From Gilliamella sp. B3022 (GTDB lineage: Bacteria; Pseudomonadota; Gammaproteobacteria; Enterobacterales; Orbaceae), in assembly GCF_028751545.1 (NCBI RefSeq), contig NZ_CP071867.1, positions 1,709,306-1,773,305 on the forward strand: a stretch of 64,000 nucleotides of DNA, in the 5' to 3' direction. A model generated the notes under the pieces. It saw only the letters and a program-made list of their open reading frames with translations. It ran no database searches and was not told the DNA's origin. Positions 19,569-31,525 of this stretch are shown here, one piece after another. A program made the position numbers and the translations under genes. Numbering within the stretch: the stretch's first letter is position 1; each line of letters starts with the position of its first letter.

Positions 19569-21395
19569 GTGATTGAAAATTTAAGAAATATTGCCATTAT
19601 TGCGCACGTTGACCATGGTAAAACAACTTTGGTTGATAAATTGTTAAAACAATCAGGTACGCTAGATAATCTGCGTGGTGACGACAATGAACGTATAATG
19701 GACTCTAATGCGCTTGAAAAAGAGCGTGGTATTACCATTTTAGCTAAAAATACAGCGATTGACTGGAATGATTATCGTATAAATATTGTCGATACCCCAG
19801 GTCATGCTGATTTTGGTGGTGAAGTTGAGCGTGTTATGTCGATGGTTGACTCGGTGTTATTGTTAGTCGATGCTATGGATGGACCAATGCCACAAACTCG
19901 TTTTGTCACACAAAAAGCGTTTGCTTATGGTTTAAAACCAATTGTAGTAATTAATAAAGTTGACCGTCCAGGTGCGCGTCCAGATTGGGTTGTTGATCAA
20001 GTATTTGATCTGTTTGTAAACTTAGGTGCAACTGACGAGCAGCTCGATTTCCCTATTGTTTATGCTTCTGCATTAATGGGTATCGCTGGTTTAGATCATG
20101 AAAATATGGCTGAAGATATGACACCATTATTTGAAGCTATCATTAAACATGTTGAGCCTCCAAAAGTGGATTTAGATGGGCCATTCCAAATGCAAATTTC
20201 TCAACTTGATTATAATAATTATGTTGGGGTTATTGGTATCGGTCGAATCAAACGAGGTCGCGTAAAACCAAATCAACAAGTGACGATTGTTGATAGTGAA
20301 GGTAATAAACGTACTGGTAAAGTAGGGCAAGTCTTAGGTCATTTAGGTTTACAACGTTATGAAGCAGAAGTTGCCGAAGCCGGTGATATAATTGCGTTAA
20401 CTGGCCTTGGTGAATTAGGTATTTCTGATACGATTTGTGATAACAGCTGCATTGAAGCATTACCAGCATTAACTGTTGATGAACCAACTGTTACTATGTT
20501 CTTTAATGTTAATAGTTCACCGTTTGCAGGTAAAGAAGGTAAATTTGTGACTTCTCGTCAAATTCTTGAACGTTTGAAGAAAGAACTTGTACATAATGTG
20601 GCACTTCGAGTTGAAGAAACGCCTGATCCTGATGCATTTAGAGTCTCTGGTCGCGGTGAATTACACTTATCGGTATTAATTGAAAATATGCGTCGTGAAG
20701 GTTATGAACTTGGGGTTTCTCGTCCTAAAGTTATCTTCAAAGAAATCGACGGTAAAAGACAAGAACCATTTGAACAAGTAACCCTTGATATTGAAGAACA
20801 ACATCAAGGTTCTGTGATGGAAGCGCTTGGTTTACGTAAAGGTGATCTGACTAATATGTTACCAGATGGTAAAGGTCGAGTGCGTTTGGATTATGTCATT
20901 CCAAGTCGTGGTCTTATCGGTTTTAGAACGGAGTTTATGACCATGACATCGGGTACTGGTTTGCTATATTCTACATTTAGTCATTATGACGATGTACGAC
21001 CGGGTGAAATTGGTCAACGCATTAATGGGGTTATGATTTCAAATGGTACGGGTAAAGCATTAGCTTATGCACTTTATAGCTTACAAGATCGTGGTAAATT
21101 ATTCCTAGGTCATGGTGCTGAAGTTTATGAAGGTCAAATTATTGGTATTCATACTCGTTCAAATGATTTAACCGTTAACTGTTTAACGGGTAAAAAATTG
21201 ACTAATATGCGTGCATCAGGTACTGATGAAGCAACCACACTTTCACCGCCAGTTAAAATGTCGTTAGAACAAGCATTAGAATTTATTGATGATGACGAAT
21301 TAGTGGAAGTAACACCATTATCTATCCGTTTACGTAAACGTCATCTAACTGAGAATGATCGTAAACGTGCGTTTAGAAGCAGTAATAAAGACTAA
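19569..21395 (+). CDS. typA: Ribosome-associated GTPase BipA/TypA
   Basis: A 608-residue translational GTPase. It shows G1 [10 protein letters not shown]2 ERGITI, G3 DTPGH, G4 NKVD and the BipA-specific C-terminal domain ending [16 protein letters not shown]. It starts at GTG; the N terminus [16 protein letters not shown] matches E. coli BipA exactly in length. The role is in 50S assembly and stress or cold adaptation. It ends at a strong bidirectional terminator shared with the ferredoxin gene. Confidence 0.97.
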   Translation: MIENLRNIAIIAHVDHGKTTLVDKLLKQSGTLDNLRGDDNERIMDSNALEKERGITILAKNTAIDWNDYRINIVDTPGHADFGGEVERVMSMVDSVLLLVDAMDGPMPQTRFVTQKAFAYGLKPIVVINKVDRPGARPDWVVDQVFDLFVNLGATDEQLDFPIVYASALMGIAGLDHENMAEDMTPLFEAIIKHVEPPKVDLDGPFQMQISQLDYNNYVGVIGIGRIKRGRVKPNQQVTIVDSEGNKRTGKVGQVLGHLGLQRYEAEVAEAGDIIALTGLGELGISDTICDNSCIEALPALTVDEPTVTMFFNVNSSPFAGKEGKFVTSRQILERLKKELVHNVALRVEETPDPDAFRVSGRGELHLSVLIENMRREGYELGVSRPKVIFKEIDGKRQEPFEQVTLDIEEQHQGSVMEALGLRKGDLTNMLPDGKGRVRLDYVIPSRGLIGFRTEFMTMTSGTGLLYSTFSHYDDVRPGEIGQRINGVMISNGTGKALAYALYSLQDRGKLFLGHGAEVYEGQIIGIHTRSNDLTVNCLTGKKLTNMRASGTDEATTLSPPVKMSLEQALEFIDDDELVEVTPLSIRLRKRHLTENDRKRAFRSSNKD

Positions 21396-21436
21396 TCTTT
21401 GTTATTAATCTGAAAGATAGGATATAATAACTGAAT

Positions 21437-21468
21437 AAAAAACCTCGCTATTTAGCGAGGTTTTTTTT
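21437..21468. terminator. Bidirectional intrinsic terminator
   Basis: AACCTCGCTA/TAGCGAGGTT stem with an A-run before and eight T after, so it works both ways for typA and the convergent ferredoxin gene. Its right half (from 21448) overlaps the last codons of the ferredoxin gene. Confidence 0.85.
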
Positions 21469-21867
21469 GGCTTTGACTCTAGCAATCGCATCAGCAATCG
21501 ATTGTTTGCGATCGCTTGGGCTAGTTTGACTGCTGTGATTTATAGGCATTGTGTGTGGAAATAGTATCGTAGGTGGTACAAGTTGATTGTAATTTAAGCG
21601 TTGTTGCTTTTTCTCAGTCAGTCGTAACTCTTCATTTTCACTTAATGCTATACCTAATGTACTTAATGTAATACAGTCTGTTGGGCACGTATTGATGCAA
21701 TTACTGCACGAAGTACATAACTGCGGTAATACGGTGTGTAATACTTGTTTGCTGCCGACAATGGCATCGGTTGGGCAAACGCGAATACATTTACCACAGC
21801 CAATACAATTTTCTTCGTCAATAAAAGCTTTATATTGTTGTTTGGTTTGCATAATTACTTTTTGCAT
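21448..21867 (-). CDS. Two-[4Fe-4S] ferredoxin, RnfB-like
   Basis: A 139-residue protein with two CxxCxxCxxxCP motifs: [12 protein letters not shown] (about 21-32) and [12 protein letters not shown] (about 51-62). The core resembles the ferredoxin domain of RnfB/RsxB, but the N-terminal membrane anchor and the rest of RnfB are missing, and the C-terminal half is unrelated and Lys/Gln-rich. Its ATG overlaps the fhs stop (TAATG), so it is coupled to fhs. Its last codons form one arm of the typA terminator. The electron partner is unknown; a link to formate or folate metabolism is suggested only by position. Confidence 0.8.
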   Translation of the reverse strand: MQKVIMQTKQQYKAFIDEENCIGCGKCIRVCPTDAIVGSKQVLHTVLPQLCTSCSNCINTCPTDCITLSTLGIALSENEELRLTEKKQQRLNYNQLVPPTILFPHTMPINHSSQTSPSDRKQSIADAIARVKAKKNLAK

Positions 21868-23567
21868 TAACTTAAACCTATAATATTACCATCCTTGTCA
21901 ATATCAATTTGTCGATAAGCCGGATTGGTACCCAGTCCAGGCATAGTCATTACATTACCAGCATAGACTCGAATAAATCCAGCACCAGCAGAAATCGCTA
22001 AATGACTGATATCAACATCAAAATCCGTTGGTACATTCTTTAAGTTGGGATCGGCACTGATTGACATTGGCGTTTTGGCAATACAAAGCGGCAGGTGATC
22101 GAGTTTTAATGCTTCGATCTCTTTGATATTGTCAAGCGCTTTTTTGGAAAGATTTGCTTTATTGGCACCATATTTTTTTACCATGGTTTGAATTTTTTCA
22201 ATTAAAGGCATATTATCCGGATAAGGTAACTTAATTTCACTTGGCGTATCACAAGCTTTAATAATATGTTGTGCCAGTTTTTCAGCGCCCTGACCACCAT
22301 GGGTAAATACTTCACTCACTTCACAAGCAAACGCACCATGGTCAATAGCATATTTTTGTAAGAAAGTGAGTTCTTCCTCACTATCATGGGGAAAGCGATT
22401 AATAGCAACAATTACCTTTAAACCATAACTTTTAGCATTGTTAATGTGCCATGCTAAGTTAGCTGCACCAATTTCGAGTAGTTCTACATTCGATTCTGAG
22501 ATCTCTTTAGGGATGGCTTGTCCTGGTTTAATGTTATATCTACCACTGTTTGATTTCAGGCTGCGAACAGTAGCGACTAACACCACACAAGACGCTTTTA
22601 TACCTGCTTGACGATATTTGATATTGAAGAACTTTTCCATTCCCATATCAGAACCAAATCCAGCTTCAGTAATAACATAATCAGCCAGTTGCAAGGCAAT
22701 GCGGTCAGCGATCACCGAGGAGTTACCATGAGCTATATTAGCAAAAGGTCCAGCATGAATTAGTACAGGAGTATGCTCAACAGTTTGCATTAAATTTGGA
22801 TTAATGGCATTTTTTAATAGTACAGTCATTGCACCCGCAACTTCAAGTTGTTCCGCTGTGATGGGGTCGCCTTGAGTATTATACGCTAAAATAATTCGAC
22901 CAATACGTGCGCGCATATCATGTAAATCAGAAGCCAATGCTAAAATTGCCATCAGTTCTGATGCAGCAGTAATTTCAAAACCATCACGGCGTTCAATACC
23001 GTTTACGCCACCACCGACGCCAACATTGATATGCCGTAATGCGCGGTCGTTATGATCTATGACACGTTTCCAGACGATACGATTGACATCAATATTTAAA
23101 CGTTGTAAACCAGTCTGTGTGGTAAATTCGTCACCTAAACGTTCTTCATGATAAAGACGTGCATCTAATGCAGCTGATGCCAAATCGTGAGCTGCGGTGA
23201 TAGCATGAATATCGCCAGTTAAATGCAAATTTAGGGTTTCCATCGGTAAAACTTCGGCTTGACCGCCACCGGCAGCACCACCTTTCACGCCAAATACCGG
23301 ACCTAAACTTGGTTGACGAATACACGCTATCGCTGTTTTACCAATATAATTTAATCCTTCACTAAGTCCAATCGTATTAACAGTTTTACCTTCGCCGAGA
23401 GGAGTTGGGGTAATAGCAGTAACCAGTATCAATTTACCCTTTGGTTTGTTTTGATTTGTTTTAAGAATGGATAAATCGATTTTTGCGACATGTTTACCAT
23501 AAGGTAAAACATATTGTTTAGGAATATTATATTGCTGTGCTATTTCAGTAATTGGACGTAAAGACAT
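21867..23567 (-). CDS. fhs: Formate-tetrahydrofolate ligase
   Basis: A 566-residue 10-formyl-THF synthetase (formate + THF + ATP). It has the P-loop [11 protein letters not shown] (about residues 60-70), [16 protein letters not shown], and the [12 protein letters not shown] stretch. The ATG at 23567 is preferred over an ATG at 23579 because GAGA stands upstream and [11 protein letters not shown] is the usual N terminus. Typical of fermenters that assimilate formate for purine and one-carbon units. Confidence 0.95.
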   Translation of the reverse strand: MSLRPITEIAQQYNIPKQYVLPYGKHVAKIDLSILKTNQNKPKGKLILVTAITPTPLGEGKTVNTIGLSEGLNYIGKTAIACIRQPSLGPVFGVKGGAAGGGQAEVLPMETLNLHLTGDIHAITAAHDLASAALDARLYHEERLGDEFTTQTGLQRLNIDVNRIVWKRVIDHNDRALRHINVGVGGGVNGIERRDGFEITAASELMAILALASDLHDMRARIGRIILAYNTQGDPITAEQLEVAGAMTVLLKNAINPNLMQTVEHTPVLIHAGPFANIAHGNSSVIADRIALQLADYVITEAGFGSDMGMEKFFNIKYRQAGIKASCVVLVATVRSLKSNSGRYNIKPGQAIPKEISESNVELLEIGAANLAWHINNAKSYGLKVIVAINRFPHDSEEELTFLQKYAIDHGAFACEVSEVFTHGGQGAEKLAQHIIKACDTPSEIKLPYPDNMPLIEKIQTMVKKYGANKANLSKKALDNIKEIEALKLDHLPLCIAKTPMSISADPNLKNVPTDFDVDISHLAISAGAGFIRVYAGNVMTMPGLGTNPAYRQIDIDKDGNIIGLS

Positions 23568-23720
23568 AAAGATTCTCATTGAATGATAATGTTGAGGTAT
23601 CAGTATAATTAATTTGAATTGCCGAATAAAGCGACAATTTTATCTTTGTTGATTTTCGGCACAATTCTTAATTATCTTGTTATAATAATGCAATACATTC
23701 AATCTAAGGAAAAATGTTAA

Positions 23721-24830
23721 ATGAATTGGTTTTCACAGTATGCTCTTTTCTTGGCAGAAACCGCAACAGTGGTCATTGCTATTTTGTCTATCCTTGTTTT
23801 TATAGTAAGTCAACGTCGCAAATTATCAATCGTTGCTGGGCGCTTATCTGTTAAGGATATCAGTCAGGAATATGAACAAGTTAAAGATGATATATTGATG
23901 TCTAGCATGGATGAACTTGAAGCTAAGCAGTATACAAAAGATCTTAAAAAACAGAAAAAAAATGAGAAAAAGCAGGCAAAATTAGCCGTCAAACAAAAAA
24001 AGAAACAGGATAAAAATTGTAACCAAACTGATTGTAATAACATTATTGATGATTCTAATCCACAAACAAAGGTTACAATCACTCATGGTACTAAACCTAA
24101 GCTATTTGTATTATCATTTAATGGTAGTATGGATGCTCATGAGGTTGAAGAGTTGCGTCAAGAGATCACTGCTGTACTTGCTATTATCAAACCAGAAGAT
24201 CAGGTCGTGATTAAATTAGAAAGCCCTGGTGGAGTTGTACATGGTTATGGATTAGCGGCTTCACAATTATTACGTTTTAGAGCACGCAATATCCCTTTTA
24301 CTGTTGTCGTTGATAAAGTAGCCGCAAGTGGAGGTTATATGATGGCGTGTACCGCCAGTAAAATTGTTGCTGCACCGTTTGCTATTGTAGGCTCAATTGG
24401 TGTCGTTGCTCAAATTCCAAATTTTAATCGCTTGCTTAAAAAGCATGATGTGGATATAGAACTACAAACAGCCGGTGAGTACAAACGTACATTGACCATG
24501 TTTGGAGAAAACACTGATGAAGGGCGCCAGAAATTTAAGCAAGAATTAGAGGAGACTCATCTATTATTCAAAGATTTTGTTAAAGAGTATCGTCCTAATG
24601 TGGATATTGAGCAGGTGGCAACAGGAGAACACTGGTTTGCTGCTCAAGCAAAAGATAAAGGATTAGTTGACGAAATCAGTACTAGTGATGATTTTATTTT
24701 ATCGCATCTTGATACACATAAAATTATTTCAGTGAGTTTTCAACGTAAACAAAAGCTGTCTGAAAAAATCTCAAAAAATGTGGTCAAAAGTGTTGAAAGG
24801 TTATTGTTTAGACAAGGGAATGGGCTATAG
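23721..24830 (+). CDS. sohB: Inner-membrane peptidase SohB (S49)
   Basis: A 369-residue S49 protease. It has an N-terminal membrane segment (about residues 8-30), a charged Lys-rich linker (about 75-100), then the protease domain. The nucleophile Ser is in DKVAASGGYMMAC and the catalytic Lys in AGEYKRT. These segments match E. coli SohB. A short hairpin terminator spans its stop codon. Divergent from fhs. Confidence 0.93.
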   Translation: MNWFSQYALFLAETATVVIAILSILVFIVSQRRKLSIVAGRLSVKDISQEYEQVKDDILMSSMDELEAKQYTKDLKKQKKNEKKQAKLAVKQKKKQDKNCNQTDCNNIIDDSNPQTKVTITHGTKPKLFVLSFNGSMDAHEVEELRQEITAVLAIIKPEDQVVIKLESPGGVVHGYGLAASQLLRFRARNIPFTVVVDKVAASGGYMMACTASKIVAAPFAIVGSIGVVAQIPNFNRLLKKHDVDIELQTAGEYKRTLTMFGENTDEGRQKFKQELEETHLLFKDFVKEYRPNVDIEQVATGEHWFAAQAKDKGLVDEISTSDDFILSHLDTHKIISVSFQRKQKLSEKISKNVVKSVERLLFRQGNGL

Positions 24831-24843
24831 TAGCCCATTTTCT
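24821..24843 (+). terminator. sohB terminator
   Basis: TGGGCTA-TAG-TAGCCCA followed by TTTTCTT. The loop contains the sohB stop codon. Confidence 0.75.
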
Positions 24844-25060
24844 TAATAATACAAAATTCAGATAGTTATTCATTAAGCATAAGTAAATACGCAAACTCTC
24901 ATATCAGCTCGCTTAAATTTCACAAATAGACATGTTATCAAGCACAATTTTTTTATCCCCTATTACCTTAAAATTCTTGATGGAAATGGGATTTTTTATT
25001 GCCAAAAAAGCTTAAATAACATACTATTACAAAAAAATAAAAAGGATTAAGGATAATGGT

Positions 25061-26080
25061 ATGAAAAAGGTTTGTTGTTATTTGTTTCTTATATTGACGG
25101 TTGTTTCGTTTTCTTCATCTGCATTAATTAAAAAAGAAAAATATAATCCAGCAGATAAAGATATTTTTGTTTTTGATCAATATTCTGCTGAGGCAATAAA
25201 CCTGAAAAAATATAGTGGTTTATATTCTGAACCCAATGCACGTTCACTTTTTTATCCTTCTTATAAAAAATATAACGGAATGGAAGGTTATTTGGACAAA
25301 GAAGTCAAAGTTGGAAATAAAATTTACTATAAGATAGTTTTGAAAAATGGAGAAGTGCTTTATCTCAATGATCTCAATTCTTATAATCAGATAGTTAGTG
25401 CAAAAAATTACCAAAAGCGATTAGATGAGATAGAGAAATTAAAAGAAATTAAATTTCCCAATATAGACGATTTATATGTAACAAAAGTAGAGACAGATTC
25501 AAAATCGAAAGATATTTATATTATTACCTTTTCAAATGGTCTAAGATTGCGTAATGCTAACCTTTATGGGCTATTATCCCTATCAAAAAAAATAACTAAT
25601 CCAAATGATTTACATCGATTCATTGATATTATTAACACGGATGATATCAATTTCACCTATAATTCTCAAAATAATATTATTAAGATCGAATTAAAAAGCG
25701 AACCTTTGAGTATAGAAACCTTTATTTTTAAAGAAAAATTATATACTACAACGGTTACTGCTATATTTAGTAGTAAAGAACGACTGTTTATTGATCATTT
25801 TAAGATCTTTCAAAATGATGATATATATGAATCATCTAGTGACTTAACTTTTAAGAGTAAAAGTGGTAGCACTGTATATGAATGGACTAAATTTATTCTA
25901 AATAATCAATTTGTATCTTATATCAATTCACTAAATGATAAAGATCAGGTAATAGTGAGATTTTATGGCTCACGAAAAAATGTCGAAAGAAAGATAGATC
26001 CAAAGACCATAGCGAAAATTAAGAAAATATCAATATTAAATAATCTATTAACTAAGTACTTTAAATCAGGTATTGAATAA
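25061..26080 (+). CDS. Exported protein of unknown function
   Basis: A 339-residue protein with a signal peptide (MKK then a hydrophobic core to about residue 20, cleavage likely after SSA or nearby). The mature part is Lys/Ile/Asn-rich and predicted mostly beta, with no cysteines after the signal, no repeats and no family I recognise. It stands alone between sohB and aspT with a strong terminator behind. AAGGAT appears about 13 bases upstream of the ATG. Confidence 0.75.
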   Translation: MKKVCCYLFLILTVVSFSSSALIKKEKYNPADKDIFVFDQYSAEAINLKKYSGLYSEPNARSLFYPSYKKYNGMEGYLDKEVKVGNKIYYKIVLKNGEVLYLNDLNSYNQIVSAKNYQKRLDEIEKLKEIKFPNIDDLYVTKVETDSKSKDIYIITFSNGLRLRNANLYGLLSLSKKITNPNDLHRFIDIINTDDINFTYNSQNNIIKIELKSEPLSIETFIFKEKLYTTTVTAIFSSKERLFIDHFKIFQNDDIYESSSDLTFKSKSGSTVYEWTKFILNNQFVSYINSLNDKDQVIVRFYGSRKNVERKIDPKTIAKIKKISILNNLLTKYFKSGIE

Positions 26081-26120
26081 CCCTTTATAGGATTATTGTT
26101 TCTTAAATTGCTTTAAATAT

Positions 26121-26144
26121 AATCCGCTTCGGCGGATTTTTTTG
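26121..26144 (+). terminator. Intrinsic terminator after the exported protein
   Basis: AATCCGC-TTCG-GCGGATT with a stable UUCG tetraloop, followed by a T-run. A textbook terminator. Confidence 0.9.
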
Positions 26145-26526
26145 TTTATCATTTCCAAATTTAAATCTGATTAGCTTTCGTAAAGATGAAAAAAATAAAA
26201 AAACAACTTTATTAAATATATTTGTTGTTCTAATTTACCGCCATATCAATTAGCATTCTGTTCCTTGAAAATTTTGGTATTGAAATAGTCATATCAATGA
26301 ATAATAATTATTTTTATGTTCATTATTTTTTTCGTATTTGTTAATTGCGTTTTTTTAAAGTTTTTTATTATTCCTAACAATAATATTAATCGTTAAAATA
26401 GACTTTCTATTCTTTGCATTGAAGTTTAATATATAGCCATATTCATAAATTCAATGAATATAGTTCCATTCCTTAATAAATATCTTTTCTATAAATCATT
26501 AATCACAGCGCTTGAGGACAATTATT
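26145..26526. other. Intergenic upstream of aspT
   Basis: About 380 very AT-rich bases with no ORF. It must contain the aspT-asdA promoter, but I cannot pick one with confidence. Confidence 0.35.
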
Positions 26527-28227
26527 ATGTTTCATTGGCTTTTTAACTGGATTTTAGATGGACTCAAACACTCACCAGAAATACTTTTATTTTTATCATT
26601 AAGTTTAGGGTATTTAATAGGTGGTATTCGGATTGGTAAATTTCAACTTGGTGGTGTAGCAGGATCATTATTAGTGGCTGTTGCTTTAAGTATTTTTGGT
26701 GTTACTGTTGATGCTGGCGTTAAAGCCGTTCTTTTTGCTCTCTTTATTTATGCTGTTGGATTCGAAAGTGGTCCGCAGTTTTTCCGTTCATTAGGTGTTA
26801 AAACACTTCGTGAAATCTTTTTAGCACTCTTTATTGCAGTTGTTGGATTAATTACCGTTGTTGTTCTGGCAAAAATATTCAATTTAGATAAAGGACTTGC
26901 AGCAGGTTTAGCAGCAGGTGGTTTAACGCAATCTGCCATTATGGGCACAGCTTCCGATGCATTAAGTCAATTAGGTGTAAGTCCTGAAGAGCTAAGTCAT
27001 TTACAAAGCAATGTGACCATAGGTTATGCGGTGACTTATATTTTTGGTTCACTCGGTGCGATTATCATTTGCGTGAATATTTTACCAAAAATCATGGGGC
27101 GAGATATTGGTGATGATGCGATTAAGGCTCAAGGAGAGCAGCTTCATGGCTCCCTGTTATTAGGTGCGAACCAAAACTTAGCATTATCCGATATTAGTGG
27201 TCGATTATATCGAGTCACTAATAAAATCAATCAAAGTGTTTCTGATATTGAAAAAACCGTTAGTGGTATTAGTATCGAACGAATTAAACGTGGCAATAAA
27301 ATTTTAGAAGCATCACCTGATACAGTAATAAAAGCCAAAGATATTATTTTGGTAGTTGGTCACCGTGATGCCATGATACAAGCTAATGATCTTCTTGGGT
27401 CAGAAGTAAATTCTGCTTCAGGTATGGATGTTGTAATGAATACGCAAGATGTCGAAATGCGTAACTCGCGTTATGTTGGTCAGAATTTATCCCAGGTATT
27501 ATCTTCTGAGGAAGTAATGCAATTAAAACATGGCATTTATCTTATAGCTATTCATCGTGATGGACAATCACTGCCTCTTAACAGTGACTTCCAATTCAAA
27601 TTGGGTGATGTAATTACCATTTATGGTACCGATAGTGATCTTCGTCGAGTAATTGATAAAATTGGTGCACCAATCACTAAAAGCGAAAAAACGGATTGGA
27701 TATTTCACGGGTTAGGTTTGGTGGTTGGTCTGATTATTGGCTTAATTGTTATCCGTGTTAGTGAGATTCCAATTACCTTAGGCGCTGGTGGTGGTGCATT
27801 GCTTTCAGGTTTGATATTCGGTTGGTACCGTTCACTGCATCAAACTATAGGTAATATTCCAACTGGTGCGGTGCAACTATTAAAAGATTTCGGGTTAGCT
27901 GGTTTTGTTGCAGTAGTAGGGTTAAGTTCTGGACTTCAGGCCATCAATACTATTCGGGAACAAGGCTTATCATTGTTTTTAATTGGTGTTGTCGTTACAG
28001 TCTTACCAATGTTGCTTGCTATTTATTTTGGTAAATATGTTCTTGGTTACAAAAATGCTGCCGTTTTTGCAGGTGCTTTAGCTGGTGCTCGTAGTGCTAA
28101 CCCTGCATTTGGTGAAGTTCTTAACAAAGCGGGTAATTCTACACCAACAAACTCTTTCGCTATTACTTATGCTTTAGCTAATGTATTTCTGACTTTATTA
28201 GGACCATTGGTTGTGGCCTTTGTTTAA
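26527..28227 (+). CDS. aspT: Aspartate:alanine antiporter
   Basis: A 566-residue member of the AspT/YidE/YbjL family. Two homologous membrane halves (about 5-165 and 395-560) flank two RCK_C (TrkA-C) domains (about 205-290 and 300-380). The repeat signature GLAAGGLTQSAIMGTAS (first half) and GALAGARSANPAFGEV (second half) supports the duplication. The ATG at 26527 has GAGGA nine bases upstream; a TTG at 26512 is less likely. It lies 28 bases before asdA. Known pairs exchange external aspartate for internal alanine and thus generate a proton motive force. Confidence 0.92.
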   Translation: MFHWLFNWILDGLKHSPEILLFLSLSLGYLIGGIRIGKFQLGGVAGSLLVAVALSIFGVTVDAGVKAVLFALFIYAVGFESGPQFFRSLGVKTLREIFLALFIAVVGLITVVVLAKIFNLDKGLAAGLAAGGLTQSAIMGTASDALSQLGVSPEELSHLQSNVTIGYAVTYIFGSLGAIIICVNILPKIMGRDIGDDAIKAQGEQLHGSLLLGANQNLALSDISGRLYRVTNKINQSVSDIEKTVSGISIERIKRGNKILEASPDTVIKAKDIILVVGHRDAMIQANDLLGSEVNSASGMDVVMNTQDVEMRNSRYVGQNLSQVLSSEEVMQLKHGIYLIAIHRDGQSLPLNSDFQFKLGDVITIYGTDSDLRRVIDKIGAPITKSEKTDWIFHGLGLVVGLIIGLIVIRVSEIPITLGAGGGALLSGLIFGWYRSLHQTIGNIPTGAVQLLKDFGLAGFVAVVGLSSGLQAINTIREQGLSLFLIGVVVTVLPMLLAIYFGKYVLGYKNAAVFAGALAGARSANPAFGEVLNKAGNSTPTNSFAITYALANVFLTLLGPLVVAFV

Positions 28228-28231
28228 TTAA

Positions 28232-29860
<1,629 letters not shown>

Positions 29861-29883
29861 TCCTTTAGTTAACTTACTTATCA

Positions 29884-29910
29884 AACCCTAGTTCATCTAG
29901 GGTTTTTTAT
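29884..29910 (+). terminator. aspT-asdA terminator
   Basis: AAACCCTAG/CTAGGGTTT arms around a 5-base loop, followed by a T-run. Confidence 0.85.
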
Positions 29911-31010
29911 TTCAATCAATTAGTTAATATGAATATTATTTTTTTCATTAAGAAAGATAAAATTTAGTCAGTCGAAAAGTTATGGTTACTTTTCGTAAGT
30001 TGTTTTAACACCGATTATGTTGGTATCGATTTTGTGACTATCGCTTAAACTTCACTTTTAAGAAAAGATAAAATGAATTAACCCCATTAAATTTGATTCC
30101 GTGAATGATGTTATTAATGGTTTAAAAATTTAATGGACATTAATTGTTGATGAATATTTATAAAGACGATTATCTCATCATCATAATTGACTAATCATTA
30201 TATTTATTTTTTCGATAATGATTACAACTTTAGAGTTATCCATACCTAAATAGGTGTGCACCATTTTTATCAGTGCAACATTATCTTATGTTAAGTATCC
30301 AAGACAAGTTATTCAATGAAGGTAATAGTTTTAGTGGTGGCGTGATAATTTTATTTTTTGAAGGGTACCGTTGATGCAAAATTTAGCCAATTTTCAAAAT
30401 CAATAACCCTAAATATTGAAAAAATATAATGATCATTTAAAAGATAAAAGCAATGGGTTAATTATCTAGTTACTTATGTCCTTGAGTTTCCTTCCAACTA
30501 ATGATCCATTATCGCTAATATTTGTTGATGATAGTTGGTCATTGCTAAATATTGCTATTTTTATAAAAGTATTTGGTATTAATGTTGGCTCAATGGCAAT
30601 AATATTAGTTTCAAAAATCCTAAATTGCTTAACAAATAAATAGGACCGAATCTATTCATTACTTTGTTATGCTTTTTGCTTATTGTTATTTATATCAATT
30701 TCGTTAGCATAGATTGATGTTTTTAATGTTCATCTATTTCGTGTGTTTCCTTTATTTCTTTAGTTTTTTTAATGTTGATAGCGATTATTGCCATTATAAT
30801 GGGTAATTCTGGTTACTCTATGGTTTGTTCCATTACTTGTAACGCATAATTAGCACCAAGTTACTTATAGTAATTTATGGCAATCTTATTCAATTTTTAT
30901 CTTCCATAAAACTTTGGTTATTTCCCTGTCATAGAGAGCTCAATAGACTTGAATTTTTTAATGAGTTTTATGCAAGTGGATTGATAAAAAATTAAAATAA
31001 TAATCATTTT
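29911..31010. other. Gene-poor stretch at the left edge of the prophage region
   Basis: About 1.1 kb without an intact gene. It contains a decayed membrane-protein-like frame (30476-30712, listed separately) and otherwise AT-rich sequence. No integrase, att repeat or tRNA was recognised. Confidence 0.4.
30476..30712 (+). pseudogene. Decayed hydrophobic protein fragment
   Basis: An ATG at 30476 opens a frame of 55 codons that stops at TAG 30641, then continues in the same frame for 22 hydrophobic codons to 30712. The encoded pieces alternate polar loops and membrane-like segments. Further hydrophobic stretches in other frames follow to about 30860. This looks like a membrane protein gene broken by stops and shifts; the family is not recognised. 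Low confidence. Confidence 0.3.
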
Positions 31011-31199
31011 TTAGTTATTATTATCAGAAAAGCCCCTGCTAGCGGGGCAACTGATGTACTGATTGCTATTTTTATAGCAATTGATATCCTTATACATAAA
31101 TTTTATTTCATGCTTAGGTGTTAAATTGGCTGATTTAAGTGTTAACGAATCAAAACAGCCAATTAGACAGCTTAGCGTCATGCCCAAGACATCCATCAA
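31011..31199 (-). CDS. Possible small protein under repressor control
   Basis: A 62-codon frame (in-frame ATGs at 31199, 31196 and 31181), unrecognised, with a short hydrophobic start and three Cys in the first half and tail. No good ribosome binding site is seen. It lies about 100 bases downstream of a minus-strand promoter overlapped by two repressor operators, and its 3' end runs through a terminator hairpin. The transcript is better supported than the protein; it may act as RNA. Confidence 0.3.
   Translation of the reverse strand: MMDVLGMTLSCLIGCFDSLTLKSANLTPKHEIKFMYKDINCYKNSNQYISCPASRGFSDNNN
31027..31048 (-). terminator. Terminator of the leftward short transcript
   Basis: On the minus strand GCCCC-GCTAGCA-GGGGC is followed by TTTTCT. 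It is strong in GC for this region. Confidence 0.65.
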
Positions 31200-31231
31200 G
31201 ACCGCAGTATGTTCATAAGCCCCTGCTAGCT
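31030..31231. repeat. 14-bp direct repeat pair flanking 174 bp
   Basis: AAGCCCCTGCTAGC occurs at 31030-31043 and again at 31218-31231. The left copy is part of the terminator hairpin. In RNA, the right copy could pair with the terminator's GCCCCGCTAGC arm, joining the 5' and 3' ends of the short leftward transcript. Confidence 0.7.
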
Positions 31232-31310
31232 ACTTGAATCTTATTAACCCACTAAATAACTCGTAGTATTGTTTAATGACTCTGTTAACTCGATTGGTAT
31301 TGATGTGGTA

Positions 31311-31354
31311 ATGATAATATAAGTTATCAGATTTGTCAATAACGAAAGTTATTG
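31311..31354 (-). promoter_or_regulatory. Leftward promoter overlapped by two operators
   Basis: On the minus strand: TTGACA (31339-31334), a 17-base spacer and TATCAT (31316-31311). Operator-like palindromes are GATAATATAAGTTATC at 31313-31328 and CAATAAC-GAAA-GTTATTG at 31337-31354. The first differs at one base from a site at 32324-32339 next to the repressor gene, so the same repressor probably controls both. Confidence 0.65.
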
Positions 31355-31385
31355 TTTATAACCAAGTTAAGGGAAAATGTATCAT

Positions 31386-31407
31386 AAAAAAGCCCATTTA
31401 AGGGCTT
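31386..31407 (-). terminator. Repressor gene terminator
   Basis: On the minus strand AAGCCC-N6-GGGCTT is followed by TTTT and lies about 120 bases past the repressor stop. Confidence 0.75.
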
Positions 31408-31525
31408 AAATAAGCGCCATGATGCATTGATACTATGCATTTTAAAGGTAGAATCATAACAAGCTCAATTGAATGTAAATTATCATATTGATCTGCATGA
31501 TAAATTGACCGATTAAATTAACCGA

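Noticed and set aside
30254-30274. NtrC-like site (TGCACCA...GTGCA)
   Set aside because: The right half does not match well and no nitrogen gene or sigma-54 promoter follows.
31011-31199. Hok-type toxin
   Set aside because: No long membrane segment and no conserved Cys/Glu pattern of Hok; only the RNA pairing is suggestive.
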